A DNA stretch of 44,744 nucleotides, from assembly GCA_012064415.1 (NCBI GenBank), contig SSNU01000045.1, forward strand, positions 214,503 through 259,246, given 5' to 3'. Both the position numbers and the translations under genes were made by a program. Position 1 is the stretch's first letter. Each line of letters starts with the position of its first letter. The notes below the pieces were generated by a model that worked only from the letters and a program-made list of their open reading frames with translations, was not told where the DNA came from and did no database searches. This document shows, piece after piece, positions 34,301 through 42,305 of the stretch. This stretch comes from Gyrodactylus bullatarudis (lineage: Eukaryota; Platyhelminthes; Monogenea; Gyrodactylidea; Gyrodactylidae).

Positions 34301-37300
34301 CACCGAAATTATTCCAATCATCTCTCAAAGCTCCAACCTATCACGAATCATTACTATTCATTTAACCCTTCATGTCCCAAATTATTTTTTTTCATCACAA
34401 AAATGAGAAAATTTGCAATCTAACCAAAATAATTACGCTGATTCGGAATCTGAATTCCTTTTTGTAAGCCGACTTATCATTTCAAAGATAATAGAGGTTG
34501 AAATTGGCATTTTTTGTCTCTAAAACCAATTATCTTCTAAACTATAAGAGATATCGAGCAGGCGATTGCATATTAGAAATCTACGGCTATTTTTCTACGA
34601 TAGAAAGTTATTTTATTTTTCTGGGAACTCAGCAAATAGGTTTTCAAAAAAACATTCTAAATATTTTTCAAATATTTGACAACATTTTCAAAAAATCATC
34701 CTTCTTTAAGTAACTATGGTATGCATCAGTGAAATGCTATCTTATGAATCATACATAATTTTGTAAATTCCCTTCCTAATGAGGGGTAGACAAAGTGTTT
34801 TAGATATAGAAATTATCGCTCGAGAAAGAGTTGTGTTCCACTGGTGGAACAATGGGACATGAAGGGTTAAGCCTCATAAAATTAGAATCGCACTTTACCT
34901 AGTCAAATCTTTCAACTGCCGAAGATTGACAGATCAAGAAGATTTTTGATCAATAAATCTTAAACAAAATATCTGAGATCTCTGATCAGCGTATCAACAA
35001 AACAAAAATAAAAAAAGCTTAAATGATTCACTAAAATGATTCCCCAGGCCTTGAAGGATTAAATCTGCTTACTAATATTTTTGATCTTATTAAAATTACA
35101 GAAATACATCTCTAGTTATTAACTAAAGTTTATTAACTACTAAAACCGCATGAAAAATAATTATTTTTAGTCAATTAGTACATATTTGTATTCTTTTGCC
35201 AAAAATATATATCCAAAATATATCCTTTATATTTATATTTACTTCTCATAATTTAGCCAAGTGATACGGAATACAATGTCTCTACCAGGTGAGTATTTCT
35301 TTTAGATTAAATTCATCATTATTATAAAATTTTTAGGAAATTATGGTATAATACAAATCTCGAATTAGCGCCAAATTCCCATTTTTCAACTCTGAGTTGA
35401 GATATTTTGCTGATTTCAAGATCACAATTAGACAAAGAAACCGATTATCACCATAAAACCTTAATTTTAATTTCGTCATTCTTCAGAGATCTTGAAGTAA
35501 TATGTTTTTTTACTTTTATCCGTAAACCTCGAATTCGTTAATGAACAAATTGGTTTTCTCTTACTTTTATCACAGTTATCAAGCAGCATATCTTTTAGAG
35601 ACAACGTCTTTAATTAAATAGATTAAATAAATCCATCTTCATCTGCTTATTAAAAATTTATCAGGATATCTTCACTATTTTTCAATCTCAAACATAGATT
35701 TTTCCATATTCTTTCAGTTCGATACTTTTATTAATCTACAGAATTCTCTTACGAAAAAATCAATATCTAAATTGAGATCAACAGATTTAATAAAAAGGAT
35801 CCAATTAAATCCAAAATCTGATAAATCACAGGTGAAATTGTATGTTTTGAATTTATTTGGAAATCTAACCTTCACAGAAAATGGAAGCGAATCTCTAAAC
35901 TCGACTTCACACTTGAATGAAAATATGATCGAAATTCAATACTTCCAGCTAAATAATTCTTTTCATTTTTTCACTTAAAGATTTTCAGATATTTGAGAAT
36001 CTGTAATGATTTTATATCGTACAGAATGAAATACAAAGGAATTTGATCCGTGATATTTTGTAATCTTGTTTAGTATTGATCAGCAGAAATTATATTATGA
36101 GCTCAAGAAATATTTATCCTACCGGTTATTTTTCATTTGTATATTAAAGCTAATTGATATGAAGTTGGGAATTTATGATTTTTACGAAAAACTCAATTTT
36201 CTCATCAAAAATTTGAAAAAATGAATTCGAAAAAGAATTATTTTCATGAAAAACATGGTCATTATTCAAATTTCGATTTGGCGCCAAAATCCCATTTTTT
36301 CGAACTTATAACTCAAAATTTTTATTGATTTGAAAGTGAGACAGTGGTCAAAAGAAGTTTTTCAGGATCCCAATAAAAGAAAGGAAAAAGTAATGCTGAA
36401 CCTGTTCTAATGCATAATCACATTATAGTTTGGGAGCTTCGATTTTTTGATCATTTTCACTACATGATAACCATTGAAATTTCTATAAATCGTTATCCCT
36501 CAAAAATAGTGAATCTTTCGAAAATTTATTCGGCGATATTCGACTTTCTTGTCTAATTCTGGCAATCCCATCTTTCAAATTAATAACAATTTTGAGTGCA
36601 AAAATTGGGATTTCGGCGCCAAATCTAAATTTGAATAATGACCATGTATTTTTAAGAATTATTTTCTTTAAATCGTAGAAGTGGGAAACATGAAAAAAAT
36701 TTCGACTTTTTGATGAAAAAATCGAGTTTATCTTAAAAAATCATAGATTTTCAACTTTATATTTAACTTGACTGATTTTTATTCCTTTATCAGTCTTAAA
36801 TCAACAAATAAGAATGTCAATGGCACCTTGGATTCTGACCAGCATCTAGTAAATCACACTCACAATATTCCTTCGATCGAGTTGAATTCTGTGAAAATTA
36901 ACGGCGGTGATTCTTCATCTTCACAGAAATATGAAAGTATTTCACAATTCCAGTTAGACCTGAAAAATGTTTCTTCGCGTAAGTTAAAATACATTACATA
37001 AGGACATAAAAATAGACTTTTGACATTTAATATTTCTTGAAATAGTATAATATTCTACGATTTGAGAAATATTTTGTGTTTCAAGAACTTCACCATAAAA
37101 AATCATCGTGCTTTTAACTTTCAGCCATATCAATCTTATGTAAGAAATTTAAATTGAATATTTAGATTTCAGTAAACTACTTTTAAAACTTTTCAATGGT
37201 ATATTTTAACCGTTAGTACATGATATATTTTAATTTAATAAAACAATTTTAAACTCGATATTCTTCAGGAATTGTCTTTCCTTTTTCTGGTTACTCCAGG

Positions 37301-40300
37301 TCTTGAATAAACCTCTAGTGATTGTTTTGTAAAATGTGTTCTCTCAGTCGAATCTCCAAAGTCTCATAGTTGTTTTAAAATCTATTACTAGAATAGAGTA
37401 TCTTTTTGGATTGATTTGATAAACCAATTTTCTTCTATGTTTATAGTTAAACTATACAAGTAACTATGATCCTTGAAATGATTAGTTAATTTTATTATTC
37501 TAAGAGTTTTTATTCATTCATCTGTAATCGGATACTTGAATTTCTCTTAAAAATAAATGTTTATTGGCCAATTGCAATATTTTATTTATCAAGAATTCGT
37601 TACCAAGGCGTTTCCTTCCACCTGTAACACACCCTACTATTACCTTCTCTGTGACTTGCCTAAATTTCAGAATGACTATATCAAGATTTTTATTAGGCTC
37701 CTATCTTTTTATTGTGATTGTAATAAAGTACACGTTTCACTTGTTTTTATGATCAAAAATTTGTTTCAGTGTTTGCTTAATAATAAATCCCCAAGAAACT
37801 TTACAGTTGCATTCTGCCAGTATCGATTATAAATCCCTCGAATGTCTAAATTTACAAGTTTTCAAGATCTACATTTCATGGTAGAATGATGGATCTTTTT
37901 AAGAGAAAAAAACACGATAAGATTACTAAAGCTAATTGAAATGAAGAAAAATTTTCTTCGAATAGTCAGGAACATGAATGAGTCCCATGAAAATGTATTG
38001 AGTAAAAAACTTACGTTCAGCGATTTCAAACATGAAATTTGATCTTTGTAAATAAATTCTCATCTTTATTTATGTTTAATGTTAAAATTTTGGAAACCCG
38101 TTTAACCTTTTCGTTAGGTTCGTCCTTTCTTATAGTTTTGATAGGCTTAATAGAATATTCAGGAGTAAAAAATTGGTAAGAAAATGAGATTAAAATTCTA
38201 ATTTACATATCCTATTCTTTAAGAATATATGCAAGAAACAATGCACTTTGTATCATCTGTCACGTGTCATGCTTGTCTTTAAGACTAAACTCTTTTCCAT
38301 AGGCTAAGGAATTAGTTTTTTCTATTAAACTCCTGATGTAGTATTCTGAAACATTACTGAATCTAAGCACCGCATGTTGAAATGAATATGTTTCTATTCA
38401 ATTTTCATTAATATTCTTATTCTTTCTCATCATAGCCAGCTCTGCTGATCAATTGATTAATTCAAACAAGTCTCTCATCAATGATGATACCGATAGTAAC
38501 GTAAGTTTTTCATATTTTTTCCTCCAACTAACCAACCATCTACCATATATATATAGATTTAATTCTAAAAAGCCACTTTCAATGTATTCCTAAATTTATA
38601 TCATGCTCATTTTCATCATGACTCTCTATCCATTAATTATCCCTCGCTCATTCATCCCTAATGCTCGTCATATTATTCCTTTTTTTCCTATTTTCTACTA
38701 ACACCAAAACACATTAAGGATCTCCGTCAATTATTGATTCATTCCATTTTTATCTCTCGAATACATATACAAAGCATTTTATCCAATGATTACTTAGAAG
38801 AAGTCTAAACTATCGATACAAACTCACGGCTCAATCTTTTTAAAAAGAATTCAAGATAATTCTCAGTTTTGTTCTTCAAGATGTAAAAATTTATTTCGGA
38901 ATAGACTCCTCAGAAGAGTTTGATTTAAGGAGTGAAAATTTATTTATTATTTCAAATACAATATTTAATGTTTATCTACTTTTAGAATGATTTGAATTTT
39001 TCAAAAAATGTTGTCTTCGAGGAGGACGTTCTTGATAATGAGGAAAAAACTGATAGTAAGCTTATTCGACGTGATACCCCACATTACACAAAACGATCCA
39101 GAATAAGTACACATCCTAGCGAGGGCATGGATGGAATTCAAGAAGTTCTCAAAGTTCTCTCGCCGGAGAAAAGGGAAAAGTTTTTGAAAATGCGCCAAGA
39201 ACGATTAGAGAATACTTATTACCAAGAGATTCCCATTACGATCCGAAAACAACCTGGTTATGGTCTTGGTCTCAGTATTGCTGGTGGGGCTGGCTCAGTA
39301 CCGTACAATGGTAAAGATACTGGAATCTATGTTTCTCGCCTAGTACCCTCTGGCCTAGCTATGCAAAGTGGGCTAAGAGTTGGTGATAAAATTATATCTG
39401 TGAGTAGTCTTTCGGAAATTTTTTATAATCAATAACATCGAACATTTTTACTTTAATAATAATTGAATTCCTTATCTAATTGCACAGTCTTACAAATCGG
39501 ACATTAGTTTTTTTTACTCAATGATATTTTCCACTTTCCAATTTTTCGCTGATTTCAGATATGGGCTTCTTTAAAATTTCTACAATAGAGTTTTCGAGTT
39601 TTCCTTGACTTTTCTAGTTTCTGAGCTATTTAAAGTTGAAAATTTATTTCGAAAATCCTAAATTTCAACTCAATTTTATGTATATTTAAGCACCCCGAAG
39701 GAAAGATATCTACCTTAATTAGAATACAATAGTCCTGTAAGTATCAAAAGCGTTAAATTTTTTTTTCGAAATTTTGCTTCTGTAAAATTTTTTGATTGAC
39801 AAATCTCTATTTTTTAATACTTAAAAATCAGGAAAAAGATAACAGTCGTAGTAATTTATAAGTTAATCTGAAACTCCATATATACGGCAAAAAACCTTGG
39901 CACATGTTCAAAATTGTCGTTTTCAATTGAGATTTTGTTCAGAAAATTTTTTTCTTATACATTCATCAAAAGAACTGTTGAAAAAAATCAATGAAACAGA
40001 AATAATACTTCAAATTGACAATATCGATCATTTATTGAGTCAACTAAAAAAATAATTTGATTACATAAACCAGATAGTTCACTTTTGCATAACTAATCAC
40101 AATGAACAATATCATAGTCGTTTACTGGTATTGTATTATTTATATTTATAACACGAACTTTATCAAAGTCTCTTTTCATCTTATTCTTTTTATTTGCATA
40201 ATTTTGCTCATTCAACTCATTTATTCTATACTTGCATTAGGTTAAAAAAAGCTTTCTTATTTCTGATGAGTAAGATCCACGAGAGAAACCTACACTGAAA

Positions 40301-41746
40301 ATGTTTTTTCTCACAGCTTTTTTCAAATTCTTTATCCAAATGAAGAAAAATACTATTAATTTATAAGTTGCACTCATTTTTAAATCAAGGGATCTAATTT
40401 GAGAAAAATAATTGGAAAAATTGTTCACACTAGGTGTTAAAGAAGCAAAAAAAAACGTTTCATTAAAAGGCAACAGTGCCGAGAAAGGTGAAAGGCTCAC
40501 ATAGGTAGTTGAAGATTATATTATTAGTTTATCTGATATTGGCTTCCATAAACACACATAGAATTATCCCTTAACTCATAACGATAAGAAAGAAATCAAA
40601 ATTGAAAAACCACAATTCTAAATGAGATTTTAATGGGAATTCTTTTCAATGAGGATCCCATCTAAGAAAGTCGATTTTCTAATGAGCTTCCTAATAAGTA
40701 GATGAAAACCAAATTTTACTAATCTTAGTTATTTTATCCAAGCTAAGATATGTCTATGAGATCTTTTGGTACTTAAGAGATTTGTTTAGCGTGAATTATA
40801 AAATAGATTAGTGATATTGCTTTGACCTACGAAATAACTGAGAATTTCCAACTTCGAATGATCGTCCTATAGTAAAAAACTGGGAATTCTCAATAACTTT
40901 TTCCTCTTTTATGTGAGAATCAAAAAGATTTATAATAATTTTGTTTCCACTTTACTTAAAAAGTTAATTTTTCTACTGTCCCTGATTCTTAATTCAACTG
41001 CAAAGTATCAGCAATTAGAAAAATTCTTTGGCGAAATATACCTTTTACCGAAATCAATTTATTTTCCTTTTTCTCTGTAATTCTTATGTAAGGATCATAA
41101 ATTCTCAAACAGCTTCATTTGAATTAGCTCTATCATTTCCAGAAAGAGTACTAATTTGTACTTTACAATGGTTAGTCTTTCGAAAAAATTCTGCTCATTG
41201 TATCAATTACAATTAATCATTAGAATTTTTCTCTAGTATTGATTCATGTATGATTTACAATTTTCGTCTGACGATAGTTTTGTTCTTCTATTGACATTTA
41301 TCATTATTCCTTCATATATTCAGGTTAATAACGAGAGTATGATCGACGTAGAGCATAATACAGCCGTTATTGCCCTTAGGAAATTGGAAGATGTCATTAA
41401 TCTGGTTGTTTCCCGAGAAACTGAATATTCCAAAGCTAATGACGATTATGAAGTATGAAAAGTTCTCATAAGATTGGCAAAGATTTTATAGAAAATTTTT
41501 CATCTTAGATTATTGAATGCACCCTTCGGAAAATGAACAATGAATTTGGACTCAAGATTGCCAGTATGGCTGACTCGTCTGTGAGTAAATTTGAAATTTC
41601 TTAAACAAGCTAATCCGCTTTAGGTTATTTCAATCAAAAAGGCTTACTTTAATCATTTTCTTTAGAAGTTATACATCAGTGGAGTCACACCAAATGGAAG
41701 TGCTGATCTCAGTCGACAAATTCGTCTGGGTGATGAACTGATTAGA
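10206..41746 (+). CDS. scrib: Scribble-type LAP polarity protein (LRR + PDZ), 18 exons, 3' incomplete
   Basis: Exons: 10206-10367, 10392-10799, 10860-11152, 11654-11699, 13706-13905, 20002-20174, 23053-23150, 24050-24109, 31084-31147, 31849-31868, 34080-34097, 35257-35288, 36794-36978, 38436-38500, 38986-39399, 41324-41452, 41509-41580, 41666-41746. Codon phase agrees at every junction and gives about 840 residues. Residues 1-430 are the LRR domain with the LAP-specific segment (LRLFSCVGPC at the start, TALWLSENQSQS and VNYLLPQSP at its end). A basic RRDTPHYTKR motif typical of Scribble lies near residue 640, PDZ1 is at about 685-785, and PDZ2 starts at about 790. Scribble scaffolds basolateral polarity and junctions with Dlg and Lgl; PDZ domains bind C-terminal peptides. 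The rest (PDZ2 end, later PDZ domains, stop) lies beyond the window. Exons 9-12 are the least certain because the linker is not conserved. Start chosen because LAP proteins begin with this short segment directly before the first LRR. Confidence 0.92.
10368..10391 (+). other. 24-bp in-frame intron 1 of scrib
   Basis: GTATTG...TTTTCAG. It is a multiple of three and has no stop, so an ORF caller reads through it and adds VLSYFNFQ. Removing it gives ELPK-NLFKLEKIRYLSLSD, which has exactly the spacing of the corresponding repeat in other Scribble proteins (ELPK, eight residues, then LRKLGLSDN). The eight extra residues would break an LRR. Confidence 0.85.
10392..10799 (+). CDS. scrib: scrib exon 2: LRRs
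   Basis: 136 codons of 23-residue leucine-rich repeats, with ELDVSRNDL, SLDVSSNSI, KLELRDNSL and FLDLGGND as repeat cores. It ends at donor GTGAGT at 10800. Confidence 0.95.
10860..11152 (+). CDS. scrib: scrib exon 3: LRRs
   Basis: 97 codons plus two bases, after a 60-bp intron. Repeat cores are ELWLDNNEI, QLDLSENFI, DLNLEKNKL and VLKLEENSL. Donor GTGAGT at 11153, phase 2. Confidence 0.95.
11654..11699 (+). CDS. scrib: scrib exon 4: part of one LRR
   Basis: 46 nt after CTCTATAG. It completes IGN and reads CTNIEELNLKDGRLT, the position of IGDCENLSELIL in other Scribble proteins. Donor GTGAGT. Confidence 0.9.
11700..13705 (+). other. scrib intron 4, no gene seen
   Basis: 2006 bp of AT-rich sequence with CT-rich runs near 11880-12000. 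A degraded family F stretch may lie near 13300-13400. No coding frame on either strand. Confidence 0.5.
13706..13905 (+). CDS. scrib: scrib exon 5: LRRs
   Basis: 200 nt after CTTCCTAG. It contains LPSSIGNLKRLFHLNVNCNK, MQILSLRDNCL and LHVLDLAGN. Donor GTGAGT at 13906, phase 2. Confidence 0.95.
14093..14475. repeat. Family F copy in intron 5
   Basis: Begins TAAAGTTGGTTGATATGAAG and ends CTTCATATCAATTAGCTTCA, with GGCGCCAAAATCCC in the left arm. At 383 bp it is shorter than full copies because the central part and part of the right arm are missing. Confidence 0.75.
16367..17018 (-). mobile_element. piggyBac-type element P3, diverged copy
   Basis: The reverse complement of this region matches 25923-26594 over its length. 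Both ends retain the terminal repeat: TAACCTTTTCGAGATCA on the left and TGGTCTCGAAAGGG on the right. The TTAA at the right end has mutated to CTCA. It is non-coding; the 86-codon plus frame at 16161-16421 overlaps its left edge and looks spurious. Confidence 0.6.
17831..18010. repeat. Family F terminus fragment
   Basis: TAAAGCTAATCGATATGAAG then TTGGGAATCTATGAGTTTTA match the family F left end. The match fades after about 17900. Confidence 0.5.
18188..18213 (+). repeat. (TCA)n microsatellite
   Basis: Eight uninterrupted TCA units plus two bases, inside intron 5. The serine-rich frame through it is an artefact. Confidence 0.9.
18632..19040. repeat. Family F copy, incomplete
   Basis: Starts GCTAATTGATATCAAGTTGG, with GGATCAGAATTACACAAGAA inside and a right arm containing CAACAAAAATTTTCAGTTCA. 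Both arms are shortened. Confidence 0.55.
20002..20174 (+). CDS. scrib: scrib exon 6: last LRR and LAP-specific segment
   Basis: 173 nt after TTCAATTTAG. It begins LENLPIEL, then TALWLSENQSQS and LVNYLLPQSPGKHEIN, the conserved end of the LAP LRR domain. Donor GTGAGT at 20175, phase 1. Confidence 0.94.
21477..21943. mobile_element. Miniature element with about 75-bp terminal inverted repeats
   Basis: Left end GTTATGCGCAATTTAGG and right end CCTAAATTGGGTACAAC are inverted copies. The match continues through ACAATTCTGG, TTTCACTCTCTTCCTATTTT and GGTCGACCAATTTA. It is flanked by a direct AGATAT at 21471-21476 and 21944-21949, a likely 6-bp target duplication. The interior has a C11-13 tract near 21632. 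The 71-codon frame is the inverted repeat read through. The superfamily is not identified. Confidence 0.72.
21955..22230 (+). repeat. Dispersed repeat D, copy 1
   Basis: Shares GGATTTTCGAAATAAAT, AAAAAGTCAAGG and CTCGAAAACTCTATTGTAGA with the reverse complement of about 39560-39720. An insertion or deletion separates the blocks. No ends or coding capacity recognised. Confidence 0.55.
22333..23015. repeat. Family F copy, near full length, in intron 6
   Basis: About 680 bp with both arms: AAGTTGGGAATCCATGATTA, TTTTTCAACAAGAATTC, GGCGCCAAAATCCCAG and GGATCAAGATCAGATAAA on the left. These are mirrored on the right by TTGATAAAACTCTTTCGATC, GGGATTTTGGCGCCAAATGG and CATCTTCATATTAATTAGG. The central spacer holds TTTCGCTCCCAAACGATAAT. 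Its right end lies 37 bp before exon 7. Confidence 0.8.
23053..23150 (+). CDS. scrib: scrib exon 7: linker
   Basis: 98 nt after CTATTTTTCTAG. It reads YEDNTDCTRSNEERTNRVRF then DAPIAADEIDKP, acidic and not an LRR. Donor GTGAGT, phase 0. Confidence 0.85.
23175..24008. repeat. Family F copy that makes up most of intron 7
   Basis: Starts TAAAGCTAATTTAGTC just 24 bp after the splice donor and ends CATAGATTCCCAACTCAACC near 23990-24003, about 40 bp before the acceptor. TA-rich sequence flanks both ends (TATAAAGC and CTTTATA), which could be a short TA-type target duplication. The interior is diverged and carries extra sequence relative to other copies. Confidence 0.62.
24050..24109 (+). CDS. scrib: scrib exon 8: linker
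   Basis: 20 codons after ATCCTTTATAG: NPDVSKKLIPPIDITSIDKS. Donor GTGAGT, phase 0 at both ends. Confidence 0.75.
25923..26594 (+). mobile_element. piggyBac-type element P3 with TTAA ends
   Basis: Left end TTAACCCTTCCGATACCATA, right end TGGTATCGAAATGGTTAA. About 15 of 17 terminal bases match as inverted repeats, and both ends carry the TTAA target of piggyBac elements. The 672-bp interior has no transposase. A diverged inverted copy lies at 16367-17018. Confidence 0.7.
29139..29303. repeat. Family F subfamily fragment, duplicate 1
   Basis: Nearly identical to 29812-29977, including TTTGGCGCTACTTCAAG, TCTCCGTATCGTGTAAGAGG and CCTCACGATCTAGATTCC. A third, more diverged copy is at 1017-1190. 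Confidence 0.75.
29768..30040. repeat. Family F subfamily fragment, duplicate 2
   Basis: Includes the 29812-29977 block shared with 29139-29303 and continues to a right terminus, CATAAATTCCTATCTTCATA. The two fragments are direct repeats about 670 bp apart. Confidence 0.72.
31084..31147 (+). CDS. scrib: scrib exon 9: linker
   Basis: 64 nt after a pyrimidine-rich acceptor (TTTTTCTTCTCAAAAAG): AQSNNGQTESQQHKNGDTLR. Donor GTGAGT, phase 1. Confidence 0.68.
31849..31868 (+). CDS. scrib: scrib exon 10: 20-nt microexon
   Basis: Between TTTTATTTCAG and GTGAGT. It fits the phase left by exon 9 (1) and restores phase 0, reading N-NSIIKL. Called from splice signals and phase only. Confidence 0.55.
33018..33240 (+). 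mobile_element. piggyBac-type miniature element P1, copy B
   Basis: Starts TTAACCCTTTCGGTGTCGA and ends GTCTCGGCACCCCAAGCTTAA, 223 bp with TTAA at both ends. The hairpin GGACAT-TT-ATGTCC sits near 33039. Inverted relative to the copy at 4937-5158; the interiors are clearly homologous (for example GGCCAAATAACTTGGTATCT). Confidence 0.72.
34080..34097 (+). CDS. scrib: scrib exon 11: 18-nt microexon, tentative
   Basis: Between AATGCCAACAG and GTAAGA, reading MKSYEM. Six codons in phase 0, so its inclusion or skipping would keep the frame. Called from splice signals only. Confidence 0.4.
34362..34870. mobile_element. piggyBac-type element P2 with perfect 14-bp terminal repeats
   Basis: TTAACCCTTCATGTCCCA at the left and TGGGACATGAAGGGTTAA at the right, a perfect inverted pair with TTAA on both sides. 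The length is 509 bp including both TTAA. A subterminal palindrome GTTCCAC-TG-GTGGAAC lies near 34835-34850. No transposase; the 71-codon frame inside has no domain. Confidence 0.8.
35257..35288 (+). CDS. scrib: scrib exon 12: linker
   Basis: 32 nt between TCATAATTTAG and GTGAGT, reading PSDTEYNVST plus two bases. Its phase-2 end matches only exon 13 at 36794, which supports both. Confidence 0.62.
35340..35500. repeat. Family F fragment in intron 12
   Basis: Contains TTAGCGCCAAATTCCCATTT and a GATCACAATTAGACAAAG block. The end near 35475 (TTTCGTCATTCTTCAGAGAT) resembles 835-855 in the copy at the left of the window. Confidence 0.55.
36147..36765. repeat. Family F copy, near full length, in intron 12
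   Basis: Starts TAAAGCTAATTGATATGAAG, has GGCGCCAAAATCCCATTTTT in the left arm, TTTCGGCGCCAAATC in the right arm and a degraded right end (CATAGATTTTCAACTTTATA). About 619 bp. It ends 28 bp before exon 13. Confidence 0.75.
36794..36978 (+). CDS. scrib: scrib exon 13: linker
   Basis: 185 nt after TTTATTCCTTTATCAG, open only in incoming phase 2, which exon 12 supplies. It reads LKSTNKNVNGTLDSDQHLVN and later KINGGDSSSSQKYES. Donor GTAAGT at 36979, phase 1. Serine- and asparagine-rich, with no domain. Confidence 0.78.
36979..38435 (+). other. scrib intron 13, nothing recognised
   Basis: 1457 bp, AT-rich. A short family F terminus lies near 37926 (TAAAGCTAATTGAAATGAAG). Two overlapping open frames near 37557-37832 show no domain. 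Confidence 0.5.
38436..38500 (+). CDS. scrib: scrib exon 14: linker
   Basis: 65 nt after TTTCTCATCATAG. It completes the phase-1 codon of exon 13 and reads SSADQLINSNKSLINDDTDS. Donor GTAAGT, phase 0. Confidence 0.78.
38986..39399 (+). CDS. scrib: scrib exon 15: pre-PDZ linker and most of PDZ1
   Basis: 138 codons. The acidic VFEEDVLDNEEK and basic RRDTPHYTKRSR are followed by a helical charged stretch (SPEKREKFLKMRQERLE). PDZ1 begins IPITIRKQPGYGLGLSIAGG; GYGLGL is the carboxylate-binding loop, then GIYVSRLVPSG and GLRVGDKIIS. RRDTPH before PDZ1 is a hallmark of Scribble rather than Erbin or Densin. Donor GTGAGT. Confidence 0.95.
39560..39720 (-). repeat. Dispersed repeat D, copy 2
   Basis: The reverse complement matches blocks of 21955-22230, including CTCGAAAACTCTATTGTAGA and GGATTTTCGAAATAAAT. 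Lies in intron 15. Confidence 0.5.
41324..41452 (+). CDS. scrib: scrib exon 16: end of PDZ1
   Basis: 43 codons after TTCATATATTCAG: VNNESMIDVEHNTAVIALRK, then EDVINLVVSRETEYS. This is the end of the PDZ fold with the alpha-B helix and its His (EHNTAV), as in class I PDZ domains. Donor GTATGA, phase 0. Confidence 0.93.
41509..41580 (+). CDS. scrib: scrib exon 17: start of PDZ2
   Basis: 24 codons after TTTCATCTTAG: IIECTLRKMNNEFGLKIASM. A 56-bp intron separates it from exon 16. NEFGLKI occupies the place of the GLGF loop but is diverged. Donor GTGAGT. Confidence 0.85.
41666..41746 (+). CDS. scrib: scrib exon 18: PDZ2 middle
   Basis: 27 codons after ATTTTCTTTAG: KLYISGVTPNGSADLSRQIR then LGDELIR, the usual beta-3 and GD-L-I-V core of a PDZ domain. 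Donor GTGAGT at 41747 in phase 0. The next exon is not in the window. Confidence 0.9.
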
Positions 41747-41944
41747 GTGAGTAATTTTCTTCTTTAAAATTATTCAATCTCAAAATTCTAACTCGATAAT
41801 TGTTGAATATAAAGTGAAAATCGTAATTTTAACTATTGAAGTAACTATTTGTTTCATGTTTAGAGGGTCTTATGATAGCTACTCACTAATAACCTGGCCA
41901 CTAACAAGATCATTTAATAATCATGAGTCCTCAAGTGCTCCCAA

Positions 41945-42305
41945 GAATTTGAATTTGTTAAATCCCACTTTTACCATTTGAAGAAAAAAACTGAAAAATA
42001 ATCATTTTTTCAAATTTCGACTCTACGCTAGAATCCCATTTTCTCGAATTTAGAATTGAAAATTTTTATTGATTCAAATGCTGCAGAATGGTCAAAAGAA
42101 GTTTTTTAGAATCAAGATTAGACCAGAAAATCAAAATCTGTTCTAATTCCTCATCTCGTTATCGTTTGGAAGCTGAATTTCGATATTTTGATCATTTTCA
42201 CTACTTGAAAATCAATGAAATTTCGATAAATCAAAATTCTTCAAAAATGGTGCCTCTTTTGAAGGATTTTCGACGATATTCGGCTTTCTTGTCTAATTAT
42301 TATCT
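41945..42305. repeat. Family F copy lacking its ends
   Basis: Contains CCCACTTTTACCATTTGAAG, GAATCAAGATTAGACCAG and the central GTTTGGAAGC segment, ending near CGGCTTTCTTGTCTAATTAT. Most of the right arm is missing. The 84-codon frame within is a shadow. Confidence 0.65.

Noticed and set aside
35487..35496. Possible 10-nt microexon between CTTCAG and GTAATA that would change phase 2 to 0
   Set aside because: The sequence belongs to a family F relic (compare 835-865), the donor is poor, and exon 12 joins exon 13 without it.
35742..35831. A 30-codon open exon-like segment (acceptor TAATCTACAG, donor GTGAAA)
   Set aside because: It is open only in phase 0, while exon 12 ends in phase 2 and exon 13 needs phase 2. 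Including it would break the frame. The donor is also weak compared with the GTGAGT rule of this gene.
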